Origin: Massilia aurea
GTDB lineage: Bacteria; Pseudomonadota; Gammaproteobacteria; Burkholderiales; Burkholderiaceae_D
Length of the DNA: 64,000 bases
Assembly (NCBI RefSeq): GCF_024753205.1
Contig: NZ_JANUGZ010000001.1
Coordinates: 1,240,001-1,304,000, forward strand
Direction of reading: 5' to 3'
Under the pieces are notes generated by a model. That model saw only the letters and a list, made by a program, of their open reading frames with translations, was not told the origin of the DNA and ran no database searches. Positions 45,197 to 52,783 of the stretch are shown here, piece by piece; position 1 is the first letter of the stretch; each line of letters starts with the position of its first letter. The position numbers and the translations under genes are program-made.

Positions 45197-46228
45197 CTAG
45201 TCGTCGTAGCTGCTCTCGCGCACGATCATCTCGACTGGCAGGGTTATCTGGGTGGCGTCCACGTCGCTCTGCTGGAAGCCGGGCTGTTGAGAGTTGGTTT
45301 GTTGAAGCTCGGGCTTGGCGAGCAGCGCATCGACGCCTGCGCGGCCCAGCGCTTCCTTGTCTACGCGCACGGTGCTCAGTGGCGGGATGGCGGCAGCCGC
45401 CGCGGCGATGTCGTCGAAGCCGACGATGGCGAGGTCGTAGGGAATCTTGAGCCCCTCGCCCAGGCAGTACTTCATCGCGACCAGCGCCGTGCTGTCGTTG
45501 TAGCAGAACAGCGCGTCGGGCCGCTTCGGCAGCGCCAGCAGGCTGCGCATCGCCTCGATCACGCCGTCGTCGCCCTCGCCCATGGTGGGCACGCTCACTT
45601 CGAGGTTTGGATCGGCATGCATCTTCGCGTCGAACAGCGCCTGGCGGAAACCGCGGTTGCGCTGCCCGATGCTGTAGTGGGCCAGGGACCCCGACAGCAT
45701 CGCGATGCGCTTGCGCCCGACGCGCAGCAGGTGCTGCGTGGCGAGGTAGCCGCCGCTGATATTGTCCGGGTTGATCGACGTGAAACCGCGCCGGTGCATG
45801 TCGACCAGCACCATCGGCTTGCCGGTCTGCTGCAGGGCCGTGAGGATTTCCGGCTCAAAAAAGCCGGCGCACAGGATCGCGTCAGGCTGGTGCAGGCGGA
45901 TCTGCTCCAGTACGGGCTCGGCCGGCCCGACGACGATCAGCGACAGCGCGATCCCCTCGCGCCGGCACGCTTCCTCGGCCCCGTGCAGCACGGGCGTGAA
46001 GAAGGGGCTGGACGTGAGAGTGTTGTGCTGGCTGTGCAGCAGGAACGCGATGCGGCGGATCCGGCCTTTCTTGAGCAGCGAAAAGTCGTAACCCAGCCGC
46101 AGCGCGGCATCGCGCACGGCCGTACGCGTGGCCTCCGTCATGCCGCCCTGGTTCTTCAGCGCGCGCGAGACGGTGCCAATGGACAGCCCGGTGGCGCTGG
46201 CGATATGGCGCAGCGTGACCTGGCTCAC
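45197..46228 (-). CDS. LacI-family transcriptional regulator of the mannoside locus
   Basis: A 343-residue regulator. The N-terminal helix-turn-helix VTLRHIASATGLSIGTVSRALKN is followed by a hinge and a periplasmic-binding-protein-like ligand domain (IRRIAFLLHSQHN, then DALFCYNDSTALVAM and LAIVGFDDIAAAAAAIPPLSTV). I chose the GTG at 46228: it has GGAGG at the right spacing, and no in-frame ATG lies between it and a distant one at 46333. It is the first gene of the epimerase-kinase-GH92-MFS operon and probably controls both that operon and the TonB receptor gene through the shared palindromes described below. Confidence 0.92.
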   Translation of the reverse strand: MSQVTLRHIASATGLSIGTVSRALKNQGGMTEATRTAVRDAALRLGYDFSLLKKGRIRRIAFLLHSQHNTLTSSPFFTPVLHGAEEACRREGIALSLIVVGPAEPVLEQIRLHQPDAILCAGFFEPEILTALQQTGKPMVLVDMHRRGFTSINPDNISGGYLATQHLLRVGRKRIAMLSGSLAHYSIGQRNRGFRQALFDAKMHADPNLEVSVPTMGEGDDGVIEAMRSLLALPKRPDALFCYNDSTALVAMKYCLGEGLKIPYDLAIVGFDDIAAAAAAIPPLSTVRVDKEALGRAGVDALLAKPELQQTNSQQPGFQQSDVDATQITLPVEMIVRESSYDD

Positions 46229-46269
46229 GGGCGCGCCTCCGGCATACCGGGCATCGTGATCATGGACAT
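46225..46269 (-). CDS. Possible 14-residue leader peptide coupled to the lacI-type gene
   Basis: An ATG at 46269 with GGAG seven bases upstream opens MSMITMPGMPEARP. Its TGA overlaps the GTG start of the regulator gene (GTGA). The arrangement would couple regulator translation to leader translation and could keep its level low. There is no run of regulatory codons to suggest attenuation. Confidence 0.4.
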   Translation of the reverse strand: MSMITMPGMPEARP

Positions 46270-46288
46270 GATCGGTCTCCAATCGTTG

Positions 46289-46299
46289 GTTTAATAAAC
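46289..46299. promoter_or_regulatory. LacI-type operator, downstream site of the regulator promoter
   Basis: GTTTAATAAAC is palindromic apart from the central base and resembles the TTTAGTAAA-type sites at 46424, 56151 and 56273. It lies about 60 bases downstream of the predicted transcription start of the lacI operon. Confidence 0.6.
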
Positions 46300-46318
46300 G
46301 CCTCTGTGGGCGTTTTTT
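46296..46318. other. Hairpin with T run in the leader of the regulator operon
   Basis: AAACGCC (46296-46302) pairs with GGCGTTT (46309-46315), and six T follow on the plus strand. On that strand it looks like an intrinsic terminator, so it may stop antisense transcription. On the minus strand it lies in the 5' leader of the lacI-type operon and has only a weak T tail. It overlaps the edge of the operator at 46289-46299. Confidence 0.5.
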
Positions 46319-46360
46319 GCGTCGTCCGGATGGCATCCGGCGCGCGTTGTTCCAGTGCGT

Positions 46361-46390
46361 TTTATAACAGCCGCGCCTCCGGGGCGTCAA
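46361..46390 (-). promoter_or_regulatory. Promoter of the lacI-epimerase-kinase-GH92-MFS operon
   Basis: Reading the minus strand, -35 TTGACG (46390-46385), an 18-base spacer and -10 TATAAA (46366-46361) each match consensus at five of six positions. Transcription would start near 46354, giving a leader of about 125 bases. Palindromic operators lie on both sides. Confidence 0.75.
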
Positions 46391-46423
46391 CGCGGGCAGA
46401 CTAAACTGCCCGTGTTTTAGCGC

Positions 46424-46435
46424 GTTTTAGTAAAC
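46424..46435. promoter_or_regulatory. LacI-type operator, upstream site of the regulator promoter
   Basis: GTTTTAGTAAAC contains the core TTTAGTAAA at 46426-46434, about 35 bases upstream of the -35 box. The centre-to-centre distance to the downstream site is about 136 bases, close to 13 helical turns. A perfect 7-bp hairpin with ACTAAA in its loop (46393-46412) lies between this site and the -35 box. Confidence 0.65.
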
Positions 46436-46461
46436 AAGCAGCGCCCCAGAGTGCGGTGTGT

Positions 46462-49400
46462 TTACCGCGCCTCGAGCAGCTCCACTTCGGCCAGCTCGAA
46501 TGCGGCACCCTGCGCAAAGCGCAAGCGGTACGCTTTGTACACGCCTGGCTTGGCGATGCCGAATGGCCGCAGCTGACGCTCCCAGGCAAAGACTTCGTTC
46601 TCGCGCGTGTCCAGCGCCACCCAGCCACCCTTGGCGTCCCGGCCCTCCAGCGTCCACGACACCTTGCCCAGCGGCGCCTTGCCGCCGGTGAGCGTGTAGT
46701 GGCTGATGCGGGCGCTCTTTGCCAGCGTGATACCGATGTTGGCTGCTGCCAGTACGTCCACCGCCGTTGCTGCATCGTCGTCGGTCAGCGACGCGGGCGC
46801 GCGCTTGCCGTCCAGTGTCAGCGTGGCGCCTTTGCTGCGGTCGATCAGGCCTGCGGGACGCTTGCCCGTTGGCGTCAGCGACGCCGGCAAGTCACCTGCC
46901 CCGGTGCCCCAGGTCGATGGCGTGCTGCCCATCGTGAATTCCAGCGTCGCGCCGCCAGCGATGTCGTCGTGGCGGATCCATGGTTTGGTCCATGGCTTGC
47001 CATTGACGGTGAGCGACTGCACGTAGACGTTCTCCGGGCTGTTGTTATGCGCGATCACGGACAGCGTGCGGCCGTTTTCCAGGCGCACGTCGGTGCGCGC
47101 GAACGCCGGCGAGCCGATCACGTATTCGGGTGACCCCATCCGCAGCGGATACAGGCCCATCATCGCGAAGGTGTACCAGGCCGACATCTCGCCATTGTCT
47201 TCGTCCCCCGCATAGCCCTGCCCGATCTCGCTGCCCAGGTACAGGCGCGCCAGGATGTCGCGCGTGATCTTCTGCGTCTTGGCAGGCTGGCCGGCGGCCG
47301 CATACATCCATGGGATGTGGTGCGACGGCTGGTTGCTGTGCGCGTACATCCCCATGCGCACGTCGCGCGCTTCCGTCATTTCGTGAATCACCTGGCGGTA
47401 GCTGCCCGAGAACGCTGCCTGCGCCGTCTCCGGCGTGGCGAAGAAGGTGTCGAGCCGCTTGCCCAGCGCCGCGCGCCCGCCCATCAGGCCCGCCAGTCCT
47501 TCGACGTCGTGCGGCACGGTGAACGCGAAGTTCCAGGCATTGGCTTCGGTGTAGTCGCCACCCCAGCGGCGCGGGTCGAACGCCTTGGCCGGCTCGCGCC
47601 ACGCGCCCTTGGCGTCACGGCCGCGGAAGAACCCCGTGGCCGGGTCGTACAAATGGATGTAATCGGTGGCGCGCGCGCCGAAGTAGGCGGCTTCTTCGCG
47701 GTAGCGGCGGCCACGCGCCGTGTCACCCTCCCCGCCGGCCAGCGCGGTCGCCATCTGCGCCAGGCCGAAGTCGTTCAGTGCGCCTTCGAGCGTCCACGAC
47801 ATGCCTTCATGGACCGACGCATCGGCATAGCCGCGGTACATCGACTTGCCCGGGCCCTTGCGCCCGACGTTCGACACGGGCGGCACCACCGTCGCATTCT
47901 TCAGCGCCGCCTCATAGGCCTGGTGCGCATCGAAGCCGCGCACGCCCTTGAGCCAGGCGTCGGCGAAAGCGACGTCGGAACTGGTGCCGACCATCAGGTC
48001 AGCGTAGCCGGGCGACGACCAGCGTGCCACCCAGCCGCCGTCGCGGTACTGCTGCAGGAAGCCATCGACCATCTCGCCGGCGCGGGTTGGCGCCAGTAGC
48101 GCGTAAGCGGGCCAGGTGGTGCGGAAGGTGTCCCAGAAGCCGTTATTGACATACACCTTGCCAGCAACGACCGGTGCAGAGGTCTTGTCGTCGTCGCCCC
48201 CGGTCTTGGCCTGCGACCAGCCGCTCTGGTCGGCGTGGCGCCAGTCGGGTTGCTGCGCGCTGCCGACGTTTTCGTGGCCGACGTTCGGGTACAGGAACAG
48301 GCGGTACAGGTTCGAGTAGACCGTGGTCAGCTGGTCGTCGCTGGCGCCATCGACCTTCACCCGGCCCAGTTCCTTGTCCCACGCCGCCTGCGCGCGATCG
48401 CGCACGGTGTCGAAGCCGGCGTCGCCGATTTCCAGCGCGAGATTCTTTTGCGCCTGCTCGACCGAGATCAGCGAGGTGGCGATACGCATGCTCACTTCGC
48501 CGCCGTCGGCCTTGAACTTGATGTAGCCGGTCGGACGGCCCGTCTCAAGGGGGCCGCTGGCCTGCCAGCGCTGGTCGAAGCGGGCGAACACGAACATGCG
48601 CGTCGCGCCGTTCGACAGGCCGCTGCGCGTGTCGGTGTAGCCGCGCAGCGTCTGCGTGGCTGCATCCAGACGCAGGCCGCCGCGTGCATCGACGTTATCG
48701 AACAGCAGGTTGGCGTCGCCCCCTTGCGGGAAGCGGAAGCGGAAGATCGCCGCCCGCTCGCTTGGCGCAATCTCGGCGCGGATGCCGTTGTCGAAATCCA
48801 CGCGATACGTGTGCGCACGCGCCACTTCGTTCTCGTGCGAGAACGACAGCGCGCGACGCTTGCGGTCGGGATCGGGTTGACCCATCGCGTTCGACGGCAT
48901 GATCTGGAAGGTTTGGCGGTCGCCCATCCAGGGGCTGGGCTGGTGGCTCAGCGACAGCGCTTGCAGGCGCGGGCGGTTGTTTTCGTCGTTCTGCTCGTTC
49001 CAGCGATACAGCCAGCTCAGGGTGCTGGCGTCGGTGGCGGGCGTCCAGAAGTTGAAACCGTGCGGCATCGCCGTGGCCGGGATATTGTTCCCGCGCGAGA
49101 AGGTGCCGTTGGCCTGGGTGCCGCGCGTGGTCAGCACGTGATCCGTTGGACGCTTGGCTTCGGCGCGGGTCTGCTCCCCGATGACGATGTCATCGAGCCA
49201 GCCGCTGGCGCCGGCAGCCGCGCTGGGTTGCAGCGCCAGCTCGATCGATTTGATGCGGCGGCCCGCCAGGCTGCCCAGGCGCACCGACTTGTGCGCCCAC
49301 TGCTGCGGATACAGGGTATTCGACCTGGCCTGCGCCGCTGCGTCGATGCGCACCCCGTGGTTGTCGCGCAGGTCCAGGCTCGAAATGCGGCGGCCATCAT

Positions 49401-49779
49401 CCAGCACCACGTCCAGCGCCACGCCGGTGGACGTGGCGATGTCGCCGTCGACGATCTCGGGCAGCACCTTCCACGACAGGACCGTGTCGGCCTTGATCGC
49501 CAGATCGACCGCGAACAGCGGCAAGCGTCCGCCCTTGCCGTCCGCGCGATATTGCAGCGCGCGCAGGCCCGTGTAGCCGGTCTTCGCCTTGGCCGCATAC
49601 GGTTTGTCAGGGCCACTGCCCGGCGTGACACGGATGCCTTCGCCCGTGCCGATGGCAGGAAGGGGTTCGTTTGCTTCGAACGACGTGGCAAAACCGTTCG
49701 CAGTGCGGGGTTCGGCGGCATTGGCCATGCTGGCCAGCAGCATGGCCACGGCGGCGCCGATGGTGTGGGTCTTGTTCAT
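46462..49779 (-). CDS. GH92 family alpha-mannosidase with accessory domains (1105 residues)
   Basis: A large exported GH92 enzyme, signal peptide ending LLASMANA. An N-terminal jelly-roll-like module (about residues 30-210, ending ASGWLDDIVIGEQ) precedes the catalytic region: FWDTFRTTWPAYALLAPTRAG, GGWVARWSSPGYADLMVGTSSD and, near residue 860, GDEDNGEMSAWYTFAMMGLYP. A C-terminal F5/8 type C-like module (SHYTLTGGKAPLGKVSWTLEG) probably binds carbohydrate. The two GH92 enzymes differ strongly in size and so probably differ in linkage preference. Its start overlaps the GH2 stop (ATGA). Confidence 0.93.
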   Translation of the reverse strand: MNKTHTIGAAVAMLLASMANAAEPRTANGFATSFEANEPLPAIGTGEGIRVTPGSGPDKPYAAKAKTGYTGLRALQYRADGKGGRLPLFAVDLAIKADTVLSWKVLPEIVDGDIATSTGVALDVVLDDGRRISSLDLRDNHGVRIDAAAQARSNTLYPQQWAHKSVRLGSLAGRRIKSIELALQPSAAAGASGWLDDIVIGEQTRAEAKRPTDHVLTTRGTQANGTFSRGNNIPATAMPHGFNFWTPATDASTLSWLYRWNEQNDENNRPRLQALSLSHQPSPWMGDRQTFQIMPSNAMGQPDPDRKRRALSFSHENEVARAHTYRVDFDNGIRAEIAPSERAAIFRFRFPQGGDANLLFDNVDARGGLRLDAATQTLRGYTDTRSGLSNGATRMFVFARFDQRWQASGPLETGRPTGYIKFKADGGEVSMRIATSLISVEQAQKNLALEIGDAGFDTVRDRAQAAWDKELGRVKVDGASDDQLTTVYSNLYRLFLYPNVGHENVGSAQQPDWRHADQSGWSQAKTGGDDDKTSAPVVAGKVYVNNGFWDTFRTTWPAYALLAPTRAGEMVDGFLQQYRDGGWVARWSSPGYADLMVGTSSDVAFADAWLKGVRGFDAHQAYEAALKNATVVPPVSNVGRKGPGKSMYRGYADASVHEGMSWTLEGALNDFGLAQMATALAGGEGDTARGRRYREEAAYFGARATDYIHLYDPATGFFRGRDAKGAWREPAKAFDPRRWGGDYTEANAWNFAFTVPHDVEGLAGLMGGRAALGKRLDTFFATPETAQAAFSGSYRQVIHEMTEARDVRMGMYAHSNQPSHHIPWMYAAAGQPAKTQKITRDILARLYLGSEIGQGYAGDEDNGEMSAWYTFAMMGLYPLRMGSPEYVIGSPAFARTDVRLENGRTLSVIAHNNSPENVYVQSLTVNGKPWTKPWIRHDDIAGGATLEFTMGSTPSTWGTGAGDLPASLTPTGKRPAGLIDRSKGATLTLDGKRAPASLTDDDAATAVDVLAAANIGITLAKSARISHYTLTGGKAPLGKVSWTLEGRDAKGGWVALDTRENEVFAWERQLRPFGIAKPGVYKAYRLRFAQGAAFELAEVELLEAR

Positions 49780-52475
49780 GGGGTGATCTTCCAGGAAGTT
49801 GGGTTGGTCGCGCGCATGGCATCACGCAGCGAACGGACATGGAGGGCGGCGCGCAGCACGCTGTCGCTGGCTGTGGACGTCACGCGTACGGTGACTGGTT
49901 CGCCCGGCAGCACGGTCAGGGCATTGTCGTGGAACTGCGCATCGACGTCGCCGGCATCGAGCCAGACGCCGCGCGCCAGTGTCGCTGCCGTGATCTCGAT
50001 GCGGTAGCCGTTACCATCGCGGTGCACGGTCGTCTGCAGGCCAGGGTCGCGCCAGGCGACGTCCTTTGCCGGAACGAAGTAGACGACGCCGGTCGATGCC
50101 GGCTCGCCCTCCACCTGCAGCGTGAATACGGCGACGGTCGATGCCGGATCGGCGCCGGCCAGCAGGTCGGCGTCAGCATACGCACCCGTGTCGCGCGCCG
50201 ACAGCGGCGCAATGTTAATGGTCTGGCTTGTGTCACGCAGCACGGCGCCGTCCAGCGACATCACGCGCGTGCGCAAGGTCCCCTGCACGGCGTGCGTGCG
50301 GTCGTTCAGCAGGCTGACGCGTGTGGCGCCGCGGGCGTCGCGCAGTGCCGCGACGGCCACCGGTGCAAAGAAGCGACGCGCATGAAACTGCAGCGCCTTT
50401 GGCCGGCCGAACCAGTCGATGCTCGACCAGGACGCGCCCGGCCACACATCGTTGAGCTGCCAGTACAGCGAGCCCATCGTGTGAGGCCGGCTGCGGCGAT
50501 GGTGCAGCGCGGCCAGCTCGATGCCGTCGGCCTGCATCACCTGGCTCAGGTAGGCAAACGCAGGAAAATCGACCGGCTCGCCAAACTGCTCCCGCACATA
50601 CTTCATCAGGCGCTCATTGCCCTTGCCGGCCATGAATTTCTGGTGCGCTTCGATGACCGGCGTGGCCACGCCCTGCTCGGTGCGCGTCGCGAACGCGTCG
50701 ATCGTGCGCTGCACGGGCCAGGCCTGCAGCCCGTACTCGGACATGAAGCGCGGCGTGATGTCGAGGTAATTGGAGACCGGATGCGCCGGATTGCCCCACA
50801 CTTCCCAGTAGTGCATGTCGCCACTGCCGGGCGTGTTGGCCGCCTCCTGCAAATCGTTGCCGGGCGAGCTCGACCAGTAGCCGATGCCGCCGCCCTCTTC
50901 GGCGACCACGCGGCGCAGGTCGACGCCGAACAGCGCGACATACCCGTCCCAGACCTGGCTGGCAAACACGGGATCGGCACGCTCGAGCGTCTTGCGGTGG
51001 CCCCAGTTTTTCCAGGCGATCTCCTGCTCGTTATTGCCGCACCAGAGCACGACGCTCGGGCGGTTGCGCAGGCGTCGCACCTGGTCGCGTGCCTCGTGGA
51101 CGACATTCGCGCGAAACGCCGGATCGTACGCCGGCTGCATCCCGCCGCCGAACATGAAATCCTGCCAGACCATCAGGCCCAGCTCATCGGCGAGGTCGTA
51201 GAAATCTTCGTCTTCGTAATAGCCGCCGCCCCAGCTGCGCAGCATGTTCATATTGGCGTCGGCCGCCGATTGCAGCACGCGCCGCAATTGCTCGCGGCGC
51301 ACGCGCGGCTGGAACATGTCGAACGGGATCGTGTTGGCGCCCTTGGCGAACACGGGAATGCCATTGATGACGAAGTAGAAGCCCTGGCCGGCGGCGTCGC
51401 GGTCGCGCCGCAGTTCGACGCTGCGCAGGCCCGTGCGCGCAGTGTGCGTGGTAAGCATGTTGTTGCCATTGCTGATGTCGAGCTGGTAGCGGTACAGCGG
51501 CTGCTTGCCGTAGCCGTTCGGGAACCAACGCTGCGGATCGTCGATCCGCACCGGCATTTCAATGAGGTTGGCGCCGGCGCGCAGGTCAATCTGCTTCGTG
51601 GCGGCGAGCGTGCGCTGGCCGCCGGGCGCCGTTTGCCACAGGCGCAGCGTGAAGCGCCCGGCGCGCACCGCGTCGAGCGACGCGATGGCGGCAACATCGG
51701 CGCGCGTGGCGTCGACGCGGTCCTGGCGTAGCTGCAGGTCCTCGATGCGCACCGCATCCCAGCTGTGCAGCACGACGGGTTTGCCGATGCCTGCGGTGAC
51801 GTAGCGCGGGCCCCAGTCCCAGCCATAGTGATAGCCGGGTTTGCGCACGAAATTCGCGCTCATTACGTCTTTCGGTTCATCGCCATATGGCGACGCGTAA
51901 TTGCCGGCGATCTTGTGCGGCATCGCGGCGACCTGCGGCAGCATCGTGTTGATCGGCGAACGGAAGACGATGCGCAGGATGTTGCCGTGTTCCCGCAGGC
52001 GGCCTGCCACCGGCACGCGCCAGGTGCGAAACGCATTGTTCGCATCGAGCAGTTTGACGCCGTTGAGCCAGACTTCGGCAAAGGTATCGAGCCCGGCGAA
52101 TACCAGCTCGCTGCGCGCGCGTTGCAGCACGGCGCGCGGCACGTCGAAGGCGGTGCGGTATTCCCAGTCGGCCAGGCCGATCCACTGCAGGCCCGCTTCG
52201 GGCGCGCCGACATACGGATCGGGAATCAGGCCGTGGGCCAGCAAGTCGGTGTGCACGGTGCCCGGCACCGTGGCGGCGCGCCATGGCATGAGGTCGGGAT
52301 GCGCCGCTTCGCGTGCGTCGCCCGGCAACAGGTGGAAGCGCCAGCCCCCGTCGATGACGAGCTTGTCGGATGGGTTGGCCAGGGCGAGGCCTGCGCAAAA
52401 GAAAAGAAGCAGGCCGGCGCACAGCGCGCGCCAGCCGCCGCCGGCCGTCGAGATCGTGTTGATCCGGTCGTTCAT
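49776..52475 (-). CDS. GH2 family beta-mannosidase
   Basis: An 899-residue exported glycoside hydrolase (signal peptide ending AGLALA). The GH2 layout is a sugar-binding domain (WRFHLLPGDAREAAHPDLMPW), immunoglobulin-like domains and a TIM barrel. The acid/base is Glu483 in WCGNNEQEIAW and the nucleophile is Glu580 in RFMSEYGLQAWP; these motifs are typical of beta-mannosidases. It would remove the core beta-mannose left after alpha-mannosidase action. I chose the ATG at 52475; the frame continues upstream to 52709, but that part is translated repeat DNA. It overlaps the GH92 gene by 4 bases. Confidence 0.92.
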   Translation of the reverse strand: MNDRINTISTAGGGWRALCAGLLLFFCAGLALANPSDKLVIDGGWRFHLLPGDAREAAHPDLMPWRAATVPGTVHTDLLAHGLIPDPYVGAPEAGLQWIGLADWEYRTAFDVPRAVLQRARSELVFAGLDTFAEVWLNGVKLLDANNAFRTWRVPVAGRLREHGNILRIVFRSPINTMLPQVAAMPHKIAGNYASPYGDEPKDVMSANFVRKPGYHYGWDWGPRYVTAGIGKPVVLHSWDAVRIEDLQLRQDRVDATRADVAAIASLDAVRAGRFTLRLWQTAPGGQRTLAATKQIDLRAGANLIEMPVRIDDPQRWFPNGYGKQPLYRYQLDISNGNNMLTTHTARTGLRSVELRRDRDAAGQGFYFVINGIPVFAKGANTIPFDMFQPRVRREQLRRVLQSAADANMNMLRSWGGGYYEDEDFYDLADELGLMVWQDFMFGGGMQPAYDPAFRANVVHEARDQVRRLRNRPSVVLWCGNNEQEIAWKNWGHRKTLERADPVFASQVWDGYVALFGVDLRRVVAEEGGGIGYWSSSPGNDLQEAANTPGSGDMHYWEVWGNPAHPVSNYLDITPRFMSEYGLQAWPVQRTIDAFATRTEQGVATPVIEAHQKFMAGKGNERLMKYVREQFGEPVDFPAFAYLSQVMQADGIELAALHHRRSRPHTMGSLYWQLNDVWPGASWSSIDWFGRPKALQFHARRFFAPVAVAALRDARGATRVSLLNDRTHAVQGTLRTRVMSLDGAVLRDTSQTINIAPLSARDTGAYADADLLAGADPASTVAVFTLQVEGEPASTGVVYFVPAKDVAWRDPGLQTTVHRDGNGYRIEITAATLARGVWLDAGDVDAQFHDNALTVLPGEPVTVRVTSTASDSVLRAALHVRSLRDAMRATNPTSWKITP

Positions 52476-52507
52476 GGCGTGATCCTGGAAAAGAGACACT
52501 GTCCTGC

Positions 52508-52760
52508 GTTCAAACCAACCTGATTGTGTGGCGAACCCGGGGTTCGTTGGACGCGTGGACGGGGAACCCGTCCACCCTACGTGTGCGGCAAATCCCGGGT
52601 TCGTTGGACGCGTGTGGCAAACCCCGGGGTCGTTGGACGCGTGTGACAAACCCGGGGTTCGTTCGACGCGTGTCCTGCAGGCGGTAGGGTGGACGGCTAC
52701 GCCGTCCACGCGTTCAACCCAACCTGATTGTGAGGCAATCCGGGGTCCGTTGAACGCGTG
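52508..52760. repeat. Composite repeat: tandem units bracketed by inverted GTGGACGG hairpins
   Basis: Five imperfect units with the core AACCCGGGGTTCGTTGGACGCG lie at about 52528-52557, 52583-52614, 52614-52643, 52643-52673 and 52729-52760. Two of them share a longer left part, GTTCAA-CCAACCTGATTGTG (52508-52528 and 52711-52731). Hairpins GTGGACGGG-GAA-CCCGTCCAC (52555-52575) and GTGGACGGC-TAC-GCCGTCCAC (52689-52709) lie in opposite orientation. The array fills the 308 bases between the TonB receptor stop and the GH2 start and has no other content. Confidence 0.85.
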
Positions 52761-52783
52761 ACCCCGGCGAGCATCGATACGGA

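Noticed and set aside
46393-46412. CGGGCAG-ACTAAA-CTGCCCG hairpin as a terminator for the 1105-residue GH92 gene
   Set aside because: On the minus strand no T run follows, and the hairpin directly abuts the -35 box of the next operon; its role is unclear, so I did not call it a terminator.
52476-52709. A 78-codon N-terminal extension of the GH2 beta-mannosidase
   Set aside because: It translates the tandem repeat (recurring PGF and GWTG-like words), and a proper start with signal peptide lies at 52475.
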